A model generated the notes under the pieces. That model was not told the DNA's origin. It did no database searches and saw only the letters and a list, made by a program, of their open reading frames with translations. Shown piece after piece: positions 30,862-44,953 of a stretch of DNA of 64,000 nt; positions within the stretch are counted from its first letter, which is position 1; every line of letters starts with the position of its first letter. Origin of the DNA: Lantana camara (lineage: Eukaryota > Streptophyta > Magnoliopsida > Lamiales > Verbenaceae); NCBI GenBank assembly GCA_037501455.1, contig CM074859.1, positions 22,511,001 to 22,575,000 of the forward strand, in the 5' to 3' direction. A program made the position numbers and the translations under genes.

Positions 30862-31707
30862 TGATGAGGCCTAAAAATCATCCTCGAATCAGAGCCGTCC
30901 ACGTGGCAGCCCGCCACTGATTAAAGCCCTGACGCTCGCCATGGTGGGCTCATGGGCCTTCCAGCCGCTCAAGGGCGAGCTAATTTAATCCGTCAGGTCA
31001 GCGGATAACCATTTGAGCCAAGGGCCACAACCAACGGTTTGACGCTCGTATCGCGGCCCTCAGGATTACCCTACTCGGGGAAGCACCCACATGGGGGGGT
31101 CCACTAATACGCTCGGGATTCCGACGCTCAAGGGTCATATATCGCGAGGAGGCCATCCACGCATTCTTCGAGCGTCACCAACACTCGGGCATGTCCATGC
31201 CCCGTTCCGTTGGATCCGAACCTCGGTAGAAAGAATCTTAGGCCCATCCCCCCGTGTAACCCTCGTCAACAACCTCTGACACAAAAGTACTGTGCACCGC
31301 GCACCTGACACGCCGTCTCTCTTTTCAGGGATGTCATTCTCACTCCACCAAAAGCTGACGCGTGTTAGGGCAACACAGGTTTGGGGACCACATGTTCAAT
31401 TTACCCATCTGCCCCCATCCCTAACATATAAATAGGAGAGAAGCCATGCATTCTCCCCCAAGTTATCATCTGCATAAAAAACCATACACATCGTTCTGGG
31501 CATTTTCCACTGATCTTCTCAAGCTCTTCATTCACCACAGTAACTCTATCCTTATAGTTTTGACACTTGGTGTTATCCTAGCTGGAAGAACCCACGCTCA
31601 AAAGGAAACCCAGATCCTGAGGTCCCCTCGCCTGTGATGGTCTTTCCCTTTTTATACAAATTCTAAAGTGTTGTTGCATTAGGAAACCCAGATTTCTTGC
31701 ACCATCA
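30862..31707 (+). repeat. Gypsy LTR 2 (846 bp), shared by units 1 and 2
   Basis: Same ends as LTR1. The G-run is 7 long, which alone explains the 3-bp length difference. Otherwise I see no difference from LTR1. Confidence 0.95.
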
Positions 31708-31806
31708 TTTTTGGCGCCGTCTGTGGGAAACCATCACCACCATCTTTGGTATTGCCAGTTTCTTCCTCTGAAAGCTAGTTGAAAAGTAACACCCAAGTCT
31801 TGAATC

Positions 31807-34800
31807 ATGGTTATTGCCACAAGATCTGGAACTTTAGGGAACAGGGGAGGTCTTCCTCCCACCAACGGAGAAAACGCTGAGAGCCCTGTTCTCGCCGGAG
31901 GGGCACCGCCCCTTGCGGCCGGAAACGTTGATGCCACTGCACCCCTCCCAACTGGGAATGAAGCGGGAGGATCAGGTTCCAATCCTCCCCCCCCAACTTT
32001 CGCCTCAAGTGTCCCTGCCTCCCATCTTGGCGTATATCCTATGGCCATGCCGCCGCCAGGATACGCGCTCACGCAGCCTGGAGTAATGCCTGGAACAACA
32101 CCGGGAATGATACCTTTGGTCCCTCCATATCAAGTGGGGACACTGAACCTCCCTCTAGCAGTGCCAAGGGAAATACAGGGGGTGGAGATGCCCCAACTCA
32201 CTACGCAACAGCTTCAGGCGTTGTACGCGCAGTGCGAGAGCCAAGCTGTACAGAATGCCTGGGAACACTTCACTATGGCTTATTTCCCTTCATACGCGGG
32301 CGCTCGGATAGCCCCACCCTTGGGCGGGCTCCCTGCACATCCTTTGACAATGGCCCAAAATGCTCTACGGGCACAGCAACCTCCCCCACCTGCTCCGAAT
32401 CAAGAAAATGAAGCCCCACCGAGGGTCCAGCAAGAACGACCCGTTGAAGGAGATGACAGGGCTCCTCGAAATGAGGCGGCCGGAAATGATGAAGAGGTCC
32501 AGTCAAGGGCCACAAGGAGGGCAAACCGCAGAAATGTCGGTGACCCTCAGCTAGCAGCTGTACAAGACCAAATTCGAGGGCTCCAAAACGTGGTAGAGCA
32601 GCTCTCTCGAGCACGGTCTCACGCCCCCCGTGAGGGGGACGAGAGGTCCAAGGCCAGAGACGCTCGGCGACCACGCAGCCCCGTTTCCCATCGAAGAAGA
32701 GAGGCTAGCTATGAAGATCCCGACGAGCGAGATTACAGGATCATGGCGGGCGATTCCCCCCTCGTCGAGGAAGTTCTGATGACCCGTGCAGGGAAGGGTA
32801 AAATTCCCTCGTCAATCAACAGGTATGATGGAACCACAGATCCAGCCGAGCATCTGGACCATTTCGTGCACCTAATGCACCTCTACGACCATCCGGACAA
32901 CTACTGGGCCAAGGTGTTTGTCACTTCCCTCACTGGAATGGCCCAAGAGTGGTACAAAAAGCTCCCCCCGCGCTCAATCCGAGGGTATTATGACTTGACG
33001 GATGCTTTTGTCAGCCACTTCAACTCGCTGAAAGCACCAGCCCCGGCCGCGACCGCTCTTTATAGCCTGGTCCAAGGGCCGAACGAGACCCTCCGGTCCT
33101 TCATGGGGAGGTTCAACAAAGAGATTCTGCTAGTAGAAAAGCCCTCGATGGACTTTTTGAGGCACGTGCTGTTCGGTGCCATCAACATGAAGCATTACGT
33201 CAGCAAAGAATTTATGGAGGAAGTGGCCAAGAAGAAGCCACGTTCGTTGATGGAGATTAGAGAGATTGCAGATTCTTTCTTTACCCTCGAAGATATGTAT
33301 ATAGCGAGGGAGCGGAAGATGGCAAATGCCCCTCGCCCCACCAAAAACCACGAGGACAAAGTAGAGCCCCACCGAAGTCACCGCCGCAGCCCAATACCCG
33401 CTCGTCGGCATTCCTCTCCCCCACGGAGGCTCGAGCGTGTCCCCCTCAATCGCCCAATTGCCGAAGTTTATTCCCTGGCGGACCAGCAGTTGTTCAAAAG
33501 GCCGCCCAAGCTAAGAGAGACCGAGGCTCAAAAGCGTTCGGGAAAGTATTGTGCTTTCCATAAGCAAAAGGGGCATGACACTAACGAATGCCGTCACCTG
33601 GAGAAGGAGATTCAGCGGCTGATTGCTGGGGGGCACCTCAAAGAGTTTGTAAAAGTACTGGAAGGGTACGACGAACATTGCGCAGGACGGGCGCTCGAAA
33701 GAAGAAGAAGCCGCTCACGTTCCCGTAGTCCTCGTCGCGAGCGCCCTGAAACCAGCGAGCGCAAGAAAGGGAAAGGGGTAGACATGGAAAATCAGCCCTT
33801 TGCGGTCATTCACATGATTGCGGGAGGCCCCTCGGGGGGCGACTCTAATGCTTCCCGTCGCCGCCATGTACGGAGCTACAACCAAAGACCGACACTCCCT
33901 CGCTCAGTGCTTTCCGTGGACAGCTCATCGCACTCAAAAGAGGATGATATTATAGGATTTACCGAGAAAGATCTTGAACACATTGTAACATCCCATGGGA
34001 TAGGAAAAACCTCTGACTGTCCCATGGTCGTTAGTTTAGACGTTCATAACCACACTGTAAAGAGGGTTTTATTTGATAGTGGAAGCTCTGTGAACGTTCT
34101 CCCGTACTCAACGTTTCAACAAATGAATACAACAAACATCCCCCTCGAACCTCTCAGAACTGCCCTCGTAGGGTTTGGAGGTTCCGAGATCGTCCCTCGC
34201 GGACAAATTCGCTTGGCCACCTCTTTTGGTCGCGCCCCACAGCGAAAAACTTTGAGCGTTCTCTACACCATCGTCGAGGTGGATCTGCCTTACAACATCA
34301 TCATTGGGCGTCCAGCCCTCGTGGATTTCAAGGCTGTAATTTCCACCTATCATCAAAAGGTCAAGTTTCCAACCCCTGAGGGTACTGGAGAAATTCTATG
34401 TAACGTCAAAGAAGCTTGGGAATGCTACATACTTTCGCTTCGAAGCCACAAGCCCAAGCATTCCATTCAACCTGGGTCTACTAAGAAATCCGTTGATTTC
34501 CCGGAACTAAACGAAGACGGCCCCGAGCGTAAAAGAGCCAAGCTGTACCGGAAGAAGAATAAAAGGAGGACCCCTGGAGACGTTCAGTGCTCGGAGAAAA
34601 GGCCACCTGGGGCCGTCGAGGGTTCTTCCTCAGAAAACGAGGGAGATGAGCCCAGGAATACGCTCACTGGGAAGAAACGAGCGTTAGAAGCACCGAGGCC
34701 GGAGGTTCGGATTGAGCCCACCGAGGAGTTTTTGACCGTCGAATTGGAGCCTGGGAATCCGGATAAGACAACCCAGATTGGCTCGAGCCTGGATGGGCCC

Positions 34801-37800
34801 TCGCAAGTTTTGATGATCGACTTCCTAAGGGAGAATCTAGACGTTTTTGCATGGAAAGCTTCTGATCTCACAGGGATAGATCCGAGCGTCATTGTCCACA
34901 GACTGAACGTGGATCCAACCTTCAAGCCTATCAAACAGAAGAAGAGGGACGTTCATGGCTTTAGGAAACGGGTTATCGAAGAGGAGGTTAATAAATTGCT
35001 TGATGCTCAGTACATCGAGGAGATTTTGTACCCGGAATGGCTTTGCAATGTGGTGCTCGTTCCAAAGAGCGCTAATAAGTGGCGTATGTGTAACGACTTC
35101 ACTGACCTCAACAAAGCGTGCCCCAAAGACCATTACCCCCTACCGAGGATCGATCAATTGGTAGATTCTACAGCCGGGTGTGAACTCATGAGTATGATGG
35201 ACGCCTTTCAGGGATATTATCAAATCTTTATGGCACCCGAGGATCGCCCCAAAACTGCGTTTATTGTGCACTTGGGTGTCTACTGTTTCAAAGTCATGCC
35301 TTTCGGGCTCAAAAATGCAGGAGCAACCTATCAACGCCTTGTCAATAGAATGTTCGAGCACGAAATTGGAAAATCTATGGAGGTATACGTGGATGACATG
35401 ATAGTCAAAAGTGAGCGCCAATACTCCCATCTGGAGGATCTCAAGCAGACTTTTGATATTCTTCGTCGCTACGGAATGAAGTTAAACCCTTCAAAGTGCA
35501 CTTTTGGCGTTCGAGGTGGTAAGTTTCTGGGATACATGGTCAGCCAACGGGGCATAGAGGCAAACCCCGAGAAGATCAAAGCGATCCTGGATATACCCTC
35601 CCCTCGCAATCTAAGAGAAGTCCAGGTACTCGTGGGTAAGATCATTTCGCTAAACAGGTTCATTTCCCGCTCAGCGGACCGGAATCTGCCCTTCTTTAAA
35701 ATTTTGCAACGCTCGGAACTTTACCTGGAATGAGGATTGCGAAAGGGCTCTGCAGAACATGAAACAGTACCTGTCGAGCGCGCCTTTGTTAACCAAGCCA
35801 ATCCCGGGGGAGAACTTGTTTGTCTATCTCTCAGTCTCTTTGGAAGCGACGAGCGCTGTCCTCGTAGCAATCCGCGAGCGTAAGCATATGCCAGTATATT
35901 ACCTGAGCAAAACTCTACAGGGGGCAGAGAAAAGGTATATGGAGATTGAGAAATTTGCCTTTGCGCTCGTCAACGCATCCCGAAGGCTGAGACCATATTT
36001 TCAAGTTCACTCCATCACAGTGCTAACAGATCAACCACTCAGGCAAGTCCTATCCAAACCGGATGTTTCGGGAAGGTTGATTAAATGGGCCATCGAACTC
36101 AGCCAGTTTGATATCTCCTTCGAGCCTCGCACAGCCATACAGGCTCAGGCAGTGGCCGATCTGTTGGTAGAACGTTTCAATTTGGAGACTGTGCCACAGG
36201 CTGACGAGGGTTTATGGCTTTTGCACACGGATGGCTCCTCGACCTCACAAGGGAGGGTGCTGGGGTGACCCTCAGGGATCCCCTAGGAACAGAAGTTGAC
36301 TACGCAATCAAGCTGGCGTTTCAAGTCACCAACAACGAAGCAGAATATGAGGCCCTCATCCAAGGGCTCAGGATTGCACTCCAAAATGGGGCCGCTCGTG
36401 TCACAGCATACGTTGATTCGCAGTTGATCGCGAGTCAAATCGATGGTAGTTATGAGGCTCGAGAAGCCACCATGGCACGTTATCTATTGAGCGCCAAGGA
36501 GGAGATAGCCAAGTTCAAGGAATTCCATCTTTTGCAAGTTCCGAGGGCAGAAAACGAACGCGCTGACGCTCTTTCGAAATTTGCGTCCGCTTTGGACGGC
36601 CACAGTGAACGCATAGTTACATTTCTGAGAACGGAGGAACCATTGATAAGTAAAGACGAACCCTCGAAAGAAGTGCACATGATTGACCCCTCCGAGCCTT
36701 GCTGGCTTGACGAGATTGTCAGGTTCCTCCGGGATGGAACATACCCGAGCGACAAAGTTGAGGCTCGGAAGATCAAAAGCAAGGCCCCTCGTTTCTCGTT
36801 GGATACCGAGGGTAGATTATTCAAGCGATCCTTCCAGGGCCCACCGATGAGATGTTTGAGACCCTCGCAGGCTAAAGAAGTTTTAGAGCATGTACACGAC
36901 GGAAGTTGTGGGAACCACTCGGGCGGACGAATCTTAGCAAAGAAAATCTTAAGGAGTGGGTTCTATTGGCCCTCGATATTGCAAGATGCCATTCAATATT
37001 CCAAGAAGTGTCCCAAGTGCCAGTTCCACTCCAATACTCCCCAGTTGCCAGCAGCTCAAATGATTCCTATTGATGTTTCCTGGCCTTTTGATCAATGGGG
37101 CATTGATATCGTGGGACCTCTCCCAATGGCGGTCGGGCAAAAGAAGTTCGTAATACTTGCTGTGGATTATTTCACCAAGTGGGCTGAGGCAGAAGCGGTC
37201 GCTAAGATAACGTTCAAAGTTGTGAGGGATTTCATTTGGAAAAATATCATCTGCAGATATGGCATCCCGAGGGTTCTCATCTCGGATAATGGTTCCCAGT
37301 TTATCGCTGCTGACACCCGAGATTGGTGCTATGAACTAGGGATCGAGCAGCGATTCACTTCCGTGGGCCACCCTCAAGCTAACGGTCAAGCCGAAGTGAC
37401 CAACCGAACCATACTCCAGCATCTGAAAACGATGCTTGAGAGTAAGAAGGGAGAATGGGCTGAAGAACTTCAGGGAGCGCTGTGGGCGTACCGTACTACC
37501 CCGCGAGCGGCAACGGGGGAAACCCCTTACTCCCTCGTGTACGGCTCCGAGGCCATGGTACCTGCGGAAATTGCTCAAGAATCCGCACGCGTTGCCTATT
37601 TCGAGCCTGCGGCCAACGAGGCCAACCGGGCGCTCGAGTTAGACTTGCTGGATGAGAAGAGGAATGCTGCTTGGGCGCGTATTCACAAATACAAAGCAAC
37701 CGTCGCTCACCAATACAATAAACGTGTTAAAGAAAGGACTTTCCAGCTAGGGGACTTGGTCCTCAAGAAAGTTGAAGTCTCCAAACACGTAGGTAAGCTG

Positions 37801-37932
37801 GACCCTAATTGGGAGGGCCCCTTCAAAGTCATTCAAGTACGGGCAAATAACACCTACTTGCTAGAAACTCTGCAAGGCGAGCGTCTCCCTAGGCCATGGA
37901 ATGCATGTAACCTTAGAAGGTTCTATGTGTAA
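31807..37932 (+). pseudogene. Gypsy gag-pol, unit 2, two frameshifts
   Basis: Nearly identical to unit 1 but broken twice. At about 35706-35710 TTGCGCAAC has become TTGCAAC (loss of one GC), so the frame from 31807 ends at 35733, after the reverse transcriptase and before the first RNase H. At about 36251-36257 the 8-G run of unit 1 reads GGGAGGG, a net loss of one base inside the second RNase H. The three pieces are 31807-35733, 35759-36268 and 36214-37932. Gag, protease and RT remain in one frame, so a truncated Gag-PR-RT could still be made, but RNase H and integrase are disconnected. Confidence 0.92.
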
Positions 37933-38943
37933 ACTTCAACCTCTTTGTAATGGCCCGTTCGCGGCATGAAATACTTTTCTTTGATGGAAAGCGCGTTGTA
38001 ATCATTTCCAAAAGTGCATCTATATAACAGTAAGTATTTAATTCTTCGTTTTTATTATTTACTCGCTCTTTTATCTGATCTAATGATTCGAGCGGCAAGA
38101 GGCTTGCTCCGTGTTGAACATCTTCCACGTCGAAAAGCCCACGCGAAACCTCAATCCTACCAAAGTTACACTGTCCAGGTGTTGATAACCGTCCACCTTT
38201 AACAGTTTAAACGATTTGTAAGAATTGGTCCTAAAAATGAGCGCGTCCGACAACGGGGAGCCCAACGCTCAACTTACGCCAGCTGAGTGTTCATCGCTCC
38301 AGCTCGTGCACGTAAGAACCCCCTTTGACCCTCATCCAATGGGGTAAAGAGCACGCTCGTAAATAGTGGATGCCACTAACACTACGACAACGCTCGTTTT
38401 TACTCCTACTAAGCCAATCCTACACGGATTTCCTAAGTTCAAATTCAAGCCTCAAGGAGAATACAGCGAGGGAATGTTCATAAAGATCACCCTCGCGCCT
38501 GTGTTCCCTCAAAGGTTTTCCAAGCCCAAATACACAGTTCGTTTCTACTGTGGCCAGGGAACCCTCCTAAGGGTCACCCTCGCGCCCATACTGGTAATAA
38601 GCCAACCGCCCGACGCCGCGAGCATCTAAGCTTAACATGCATAGTGATGAGTGTCAGAGGACCGTTGTAAAAGACGTCCTGGCCTACTTACACACTAATC
38701 GCAAACGCTCAAACAGAAGATTTCGATATGAAAGCGGCGAAGCTAAACAAGTTAACATCATTCATCATCCAAGAACAAAGGAAAAAAATAAACATTCAAA
38801 CATCAAAGCAGTAGAGAAAGAATGCTAAAGTATGAAAAGAAACTCGAAATGTTAAAGAAATAACAGGAAAGTTAAGTACAAGCATAAGTCGTTCATAGTG
38901 ATTGCAAGGGATTTAAAACAACACGGGATCAGTACAGAGAGCT
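37933..38943. other. Convergent 3' non-coding region of Gypsy unit 2
   Basis: Counterpart of 26374-27384 with a few substitutions (for example CTGGTAATA at about 38591). No gene seen. Confidence 0.6.
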
Positions 38944-41820
38944 TCATTGGGCAGGAGCGTCGGGTTCAGGAGGGGCTGTTGCAAGGGGAACCGGAGCCAA
39001 CACATTAGCGTCAGAGGTATGGGTCTCGCCGGGTTCATCCGCATCAGCTATGTCCATAAGGGTGCCCTCGTCTTCTATCAGGAGAGGCTCGGGATCCACC
39101 CTGTTAGCAGCAATAAACTCCCTTTGGAGTGTCTCTACCAACTCCTGATACTCAGGCTCCGCCAGATTCTCCGTGGGATCCTCCTCTTGGACCATTGGCT
39201 CGCAATTCTCATCAAGATCCATGCGGAGCAGAGCGTCCGATCGAGCGCTTTCTGGGGCCAGCCCCAACTTCACCATTTGCCCGATCGCTTTATGGAAGAA
39301 GCGACGAGCGTTGTCAAAGCATTGGATATTGGCCGCAAACACGAAGGCCTTGGAGCGCACGAATCTTTTCACCGCCTCCCAGGATACCTTTGGCTCCAAT
39401 CCCTGTACTTTGCCTTGCAAGTCAGCAAGGGCTTTGTTGGCCATCTCGTTCTGGCGAGTACTTTCCGCCAGCTGCTCCCCCAGCTCCCGATTCTGTTGCT
39501 TCAGCTGGATCTCCCTCGACTTCAACTCCTTGTGACGCTCATCAAGAGTAAGATAGGCCTCGTCCGTCTTCCGAAGGTTCTCTCTCGCCTGATCCAAATC
39601 ACGGTGAGCTGCGGTTAGTTGAGCGTGGAGGTTGTTGTAATCCTCTTGCAATTGGACCGGGTCAGAGACGCGCAGCAGTTTCTTGTACTTGGCCTTATGA
39701 CTGGAGTATGCTTGCGCTCGACCCTGCAAGTTCTTCAGTCTTGGGATTACCTCCTGAGAAACAGTAAGCGAGGGTCATAATCCGAGCGTGGAAAAAGAAA
39801 GGAAAATGTGGTAATAGGGAGTACAGACTTACCGTCAGCAGCGCATGGCAGGCATCATCCGCGACCCGAGCGGCGTCATGCTCGTTCAATTTGTCATGGT
39901 CGGCAGAAAATTGAAGCTTTCCGACGATATCGGAGACCATGTTAACGGAGAAGGCGCTCTTTTTCAGTAGGACGGGACCGTCCTTCCTTTGGCGCTTGAA
40001 CCGAGCGTCACCCCGGCAGCCAATCTTCCAGAATTCTTCATCTTCAGACGATGAAGTGTCGCTGCCCTCGCCCCGGTGGCCCACGACCACCTCTTTCCCC
40101 TTGCCGGAAATAGGGAGGGAATCCGGCATCCTTTTCCTCTTGCCCGGACGATCAGCCCGAAGGGTTTCATGGATACGGACAGGCTCCCCCGAGCGGTTCC
40201 GGGACCCGCTGGAACTAAGTGAGATTGGGCCTACGGGGGCCGCCGGCGGAGGAGTGGCCTCGTGGGTACCCTCCAGCGTCAGATCCTCAATGGGGCCCGT
40301 GGGAGGTGTCACATTCCCCGCGCCCCCTCGAGCATTTCCTTGTCCTCGGCCTGATCCTCGGCGGCTAACCCTGCCCCTCGGAGCATTGGGAGGGCGGTTC
40401 TGTTGCTGTTGCTGCTGTGGAGGATCGACCGCTGGCCCCTGGGCACCTAACATACGTGAAAGGGCTTCAGCATTCATGCCTCTAGAGAGAATTTGGATGC
40501 CTGCGAGTGAAGGGAAACGAGCGTCAGATGATTGGCGATTTGAATTGTATAAACAGGAAAACAATGATAACTGTAAGTCAAAAAACTATTCTAAAGGTTA
40601 GGGATGTTAGTTCCTAGAATCTGACCGTCGAGGGCCATGATGTCAGTTGGGGGATTGAGTATCATATCAGGGGGGCAAGATAATCCGTAGCGGAACAATA
40701 TCTTTTCGTTCTTCACTAGTGTCTCCGCCTTAATCCACTTCTTTTCAGCCCTCATCTCGAGGGCTAACCCCATCGCCCACTCCTCAAAATCCTTATTCCT
40801 CATCCTTCCCCTAATCAACGGACCCTCGCCATGAATCATCCATTGACGGTGAACCCCAAAAATTCCCCCGGGAGCCCCCACGAAAAAGTATTTTTCCTTC
40901 CAATGCTCGCCATACGAGGAAGATGGGGAATCTATCATCTTGAAGCCTGATTTTGCCTGAGCGTAGTAAAATCCATCTGTAGGCGACGAGCGTGGCGAGC
41001 GGGCTACTTGGACCAAGCTGTCAAAATTGATTATTGAGGGTGCTTTGCCCAAAGCCCTCATTGTTATAATGAATGCGTTGATTAGAGCTATGCCATTGGG
41101 CAGAATTTGTGAAGGGCAAAGCCCTAGGTGATGGTAAAGGATGACGGCATCGTGAGCGATCGGAAACCTCAGACCGCCAGCAAGAACTGCATCCCAGTAG
41201 ACCGTCATCATCCCGGGCGGTGGTCGATTGGCCCTTTCCCCTTCCTCAGGAAGTCTCATGGGAAACACGACTTCATCCCAGTACGCTTTCGCCCTCAACC
41301 CCTCCAAATCCGCGAGGGTCAGAATACTCTCAATTTCGTCGGGCGACCTGTCAGTCTGGTGGCGGTTGTCTTGCCTTACCCGAGTGGCAGGCTCCTTGCC
41401 TCTCCTCTGACGCCTTCTGGAAGGTTCAGCCTCGAATGGACGCCCGGATGGTCCTGCTTCACCCTCAGGAGCCGCCATCGCCACTGTGATCCTGTGATCT
41501 TGGGGTCTCACAGCACTGTTCAAAACAGGGAGTGCTCTCTCCCCTTGTCGCAGCATCTCCACCACATTGTCTATCTCCTCAAAAAGATCTTCCTGCTCAC
41601 CGGGAACACGCTCGTTCATCCCTTGAACAGCAGCGTTCACCTCTTCCTCCCCGGTGTCAACCGGAGCCTGGGCCACCGATATAGCCATGGGAACAACTTC
41701 ACCTCCTGGGTGCGCCCTAATTAGGGGAACGGCTACGGGGACATCGCCATGAGGGGAGGAGCTACCCACCGACATCTCCTCAATCTCCCGTACATAATCA
41801 TCAGCTTGATTTCCGGCCAT
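38944..41820 (-). CDS. Antisense three-exon gene, Gypsy unit 2
   Basis: Same exon plan as unit 1, shifted by 11,559 bp: 41820-40626, 40500-39833 and 39753-38944. The frame is open throughout and splice sites are preserved. Differences from unit 1 are mostly single amino-acid changes, for example EEIDN for EEMDN in exon 1, GPAVD for GPTVD in exon 2, and EPKV for EAKV and DALLRM for DARLRM in exon 3. It stays open although gag-pol of the same unit carries two frameshifts. Confidence 0.75.
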
Positions 41821-42420
41821 GGTTAGTTTTCAATTCTTGGGGACGGAATTTCTAGCAGAAAGTCCAAAGGAGGATGGGATTTCTGAAACAGATTCAAGGG
41901 AATACCTTTGCTCTTCCCTCAAGGGTTTCACTCACACAGCCTAAAACTAATGTTAGCACGGGAAAACTAAGAAGAAGGGTAAGGGATTTTTACCTAGGAT
42001 GTGAAGAAAAGAGATTCGCCGGAGCTTGCAGAACTGGCAAAGGACTCTTGCTATGGATATGCTTGAAGGAAGTCTGAGTGCGTGAAAAGGCTATCAAGGC
42101 CGTGCAAACCCTTATTTATAGGGGAGATGGATCAAGGGTTAGGGCTGAAAATTCAAAAGTGCAATCATTTCCCGCCTGGGAAATCCCCCCACTTTTGGTA
42201 ACCGCTTCACGTCTCCCGAGGTACACGCGCCCACGTTCCCACTCAGCATTAAATGCGGACTTGACAGCATTTAATGCGACGTCAGTTTGTGTCCGTTACA
42301 GAAGGCCAGCAGTCTCCTCGAGGGTGATGGCCCATTCCTCGGATATTCGAAATTCAGGATTCTTCCCTTATAAATTCTACAGTACGCTCGAAGCGATACT
42401 ACAGAATTTGGGGGGCAAAA

Positions 42421-43268
42421 TGATGAGGCCTAAAAATCATCCTCGAATCAGAGCCGTCCACGTGGCAGCCCGCCACTGATTAAAGCCCTGACGCTCGCCA
42501 TGGTGGGCTCATGGGCCTTCCAGCCGCTCAAGGGCGAGCTAATTTAATCCGTCAGGTCAGCGGATAACCATTTGAGCCAAGGGCCACAACCAACGGTTTG
42601 ACGCTCGTATCGCGGCCCTCAGGATTACCCTACTCGGGGAAGCACCCACATGGGGGGGGGTCCACTAATACGCTCGGGATTCCGACGCTCAAGGGTCATA
42701 TATCGCGAGGAGGCCATCCACGCATTCTTCGAGCGTCACCAACACTCGGGCATGTCCATGCCCCGTTTTGTTGGATCCGAACCTCGGTAGAAAGAATCTT
42801 AGGCCCATCCCCCCGTGTAACCCTCGTCAACAACCTCTGACACAAAAGTACTGTGCACCGCGCACCTGACACGCCGTCTCTCTTTTCAGGGATGTCATTC
42901 TCACTCCACCAAAAGCTGACGCGTGTTAGGGCAACACAGGTTTGGGGACCACATGTTCAATTTACCCATCTGCCCCCATCCCTAACATATAAATAGGAGA
43001 GAAGCCATGCATTCTCCCCCAAGTTATCATCTGCATAAAAAACCATACACATCGTTCTGGGCATTTTCCACTGATCTTCTCAAGCTCTTCATTCACCACA
43101 GTAACTCTATCCTTATAGTTTTGACACTTGGTGTTATCCTAGCTGGAAGAACCCACGCTCAAAAGGAAACCCAGATCCTGAGGCCCCCTCGCCTGTGATG
43201 GTCTTTCCCTTTTTATACAAATTCTAAAGTGTTGTTGCATTAGGAAACCCAGATTTCTTGCACCATCA
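42421..43268 (+). repeat. Gypsy LTR 3 (848 bp), shared by units 2 and 3
   Basis: The G-run is 9 long. It differs from LTR1 and LTR2 by CGTTTTGTTGG for CGTTCCGTTGG (about 42768) and by AGGCCCCCTC for AGGTCCCCTC (about 43181). Confidence 0.95.
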
Positions 43269-44953
43269 TTTTTGGCGCCGTCTGTGATGGTCTCAGGGAT
43301 CCCCTAGGAACAGAAGTTGACTACGCAATCAAGCTGGCGTTTCAAGTCACCAACAACGAAGCAGAATATGAGGCCCTCATCCAAGGGCTCAGGATTGCAC
43401 TCCAAAATGGGGCCGCTCGTGTCACAGCATACGTTGATTCGCAGTTGATCGCGAGTCAAATCGATGGTAGTTATGAGGCTCGAGAAGCCACCATGGCACG
43501 TTATCTATTGAGCGCCAAGGAGGAGATAGCCAAGTTCAAGGAATTCCATCTTTTGCAAGTTCCGAGGGCAGAAAACGAACGCGCTGACGCTCTTTCGAAA
43601 TTTGCGTCCGCTTTGGACGGCCACAGTGAACGCATAGTTACATTTCTGAGAACGGAGGAACCATTGATAAGTAAAGACGAACCCTCGAAAGAAGTGCACA
43701 TGATTGACCCCTCCGAGCCTTGCTGGCTTGACGAGATTGTCAGGTTCCTCCGGGATGGAACATGCCCGAGCGACAAAGTTGAGGCTCGGAAGATCAAAAG
43801 CAAGGCCCCTCGTTTCTCGTTGGATACCGAGGGTAGATTATTCAAGCGATCCTTCCAGGGCCCACCGATGAGATGTTTGAGACCCTCGCAGGCTAAAGAA
43901 GTTTTAGAGCATGTACACGACGGAAGTTGTGGGAACCACTCGGGCGGACGAATCTTAGCAAAGAAAATCTTAAGGAGTGGGTTCTATTGGCCCTCGATAT
44001 TGCAAGATGCCATTCAATATTCCAAGAAGTGTCCCAAGTGCCAGTTCCACTCCAACACTCCCCAGTTGCCAGCAGCTCAAATGATTCCTATTGATGTTTC
44101 CTGGCCTTTTGATCAATGGGGCATTGATATCGTGGGACCTCTCCCAATGGCGGTCGGGCAAAAGAAGTTCGTAATACTTGCTGTGGATTATTTCACCAAG
44201 TGGGCTGAGGCAGAAGCGGTCGCTAAGATAACGTTCAAAGTTGTGAGGGATTTCATTTGGAAAAATATCATCTGCAGATATGGCATCCCGAGGGTTCTCA
44301 TCTCGGATAATGGTTCCCAGTTTATCGCTGCTGACACCCGAGATTGGTGCTATGAACTAGGGATCGAGCAGCGATTCACTTCCGTGGGCCACCCTCAAGC
44401 TAACGGTCAAGCCGAAGTGACCAACCGAACCATACTCCAGCATCTGAAAACGATGCTTGAGAGTAAGAAGGGAGAATGGGCTGAAGAACTTCAGGGAGCG
44501 CTGTGGGCGTACCGTACTACCCCGCGAGCGGCAACGGGGGAAACCCCTTACTCCCTCGTGTACGGCTCCGAGGCCATGGTACCTGCGGAAATTGCTCAAG
44601 AATCCGCACGCGTTGCCTATTTCGAGCCTGCGGCCAACGAGGCCAACCGGGCGCTCGAGTTAGACTTGCTGGATGAGAAGAGGAATGCTGCTTGGGCGCG
44701 TATTCACAAATACAAAGCAACCGTCGCTCACCAATACAATAAACGTGTTAAAGAAAGGACTTTCCAGCTAGGGGACTTGGTCCTCAAGAAAGTTGAAGTC
44801 TCCAAACACGTAGGTAAGCTGGACCCTAATTGGGAGGGCCCCTTCAAAGTCATTCAAGTACGGGCAAATAACACCTACTTGCTAGAAACTCTGCAAGGCG
44901 AGCGTCTCCCTAGGCCATGGAATGCATGTAACCTTAGAAGGTTCTATGTGTAA
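43269..44953 (+). pseudogene. Gypsy pol remnant, unit 3 (4.5-kb internal deletion)
   Basis: After LTR3 the primer site TTTTTGGCGCCGTCTGTG (43269-43286) is followed by five bases ATGGT and then, from 43292, by sequence equal to unit 1 from 24712. All of gag, protease, RT, the first RNase H and the start of the second are missing (4,548 bp by comparison with unit 1). The rest of the second RNase H and the whole integrase are in an open frame to 44953, but there is no proper start. Integrase motifs (WGIDIVG, ISDNGSQF, GQAEVTNR) are intact. Such a derivative keeps LTRs, primer site and polypurine tract, so it could in principle be mobilised in trans. Confidence 0.92.
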
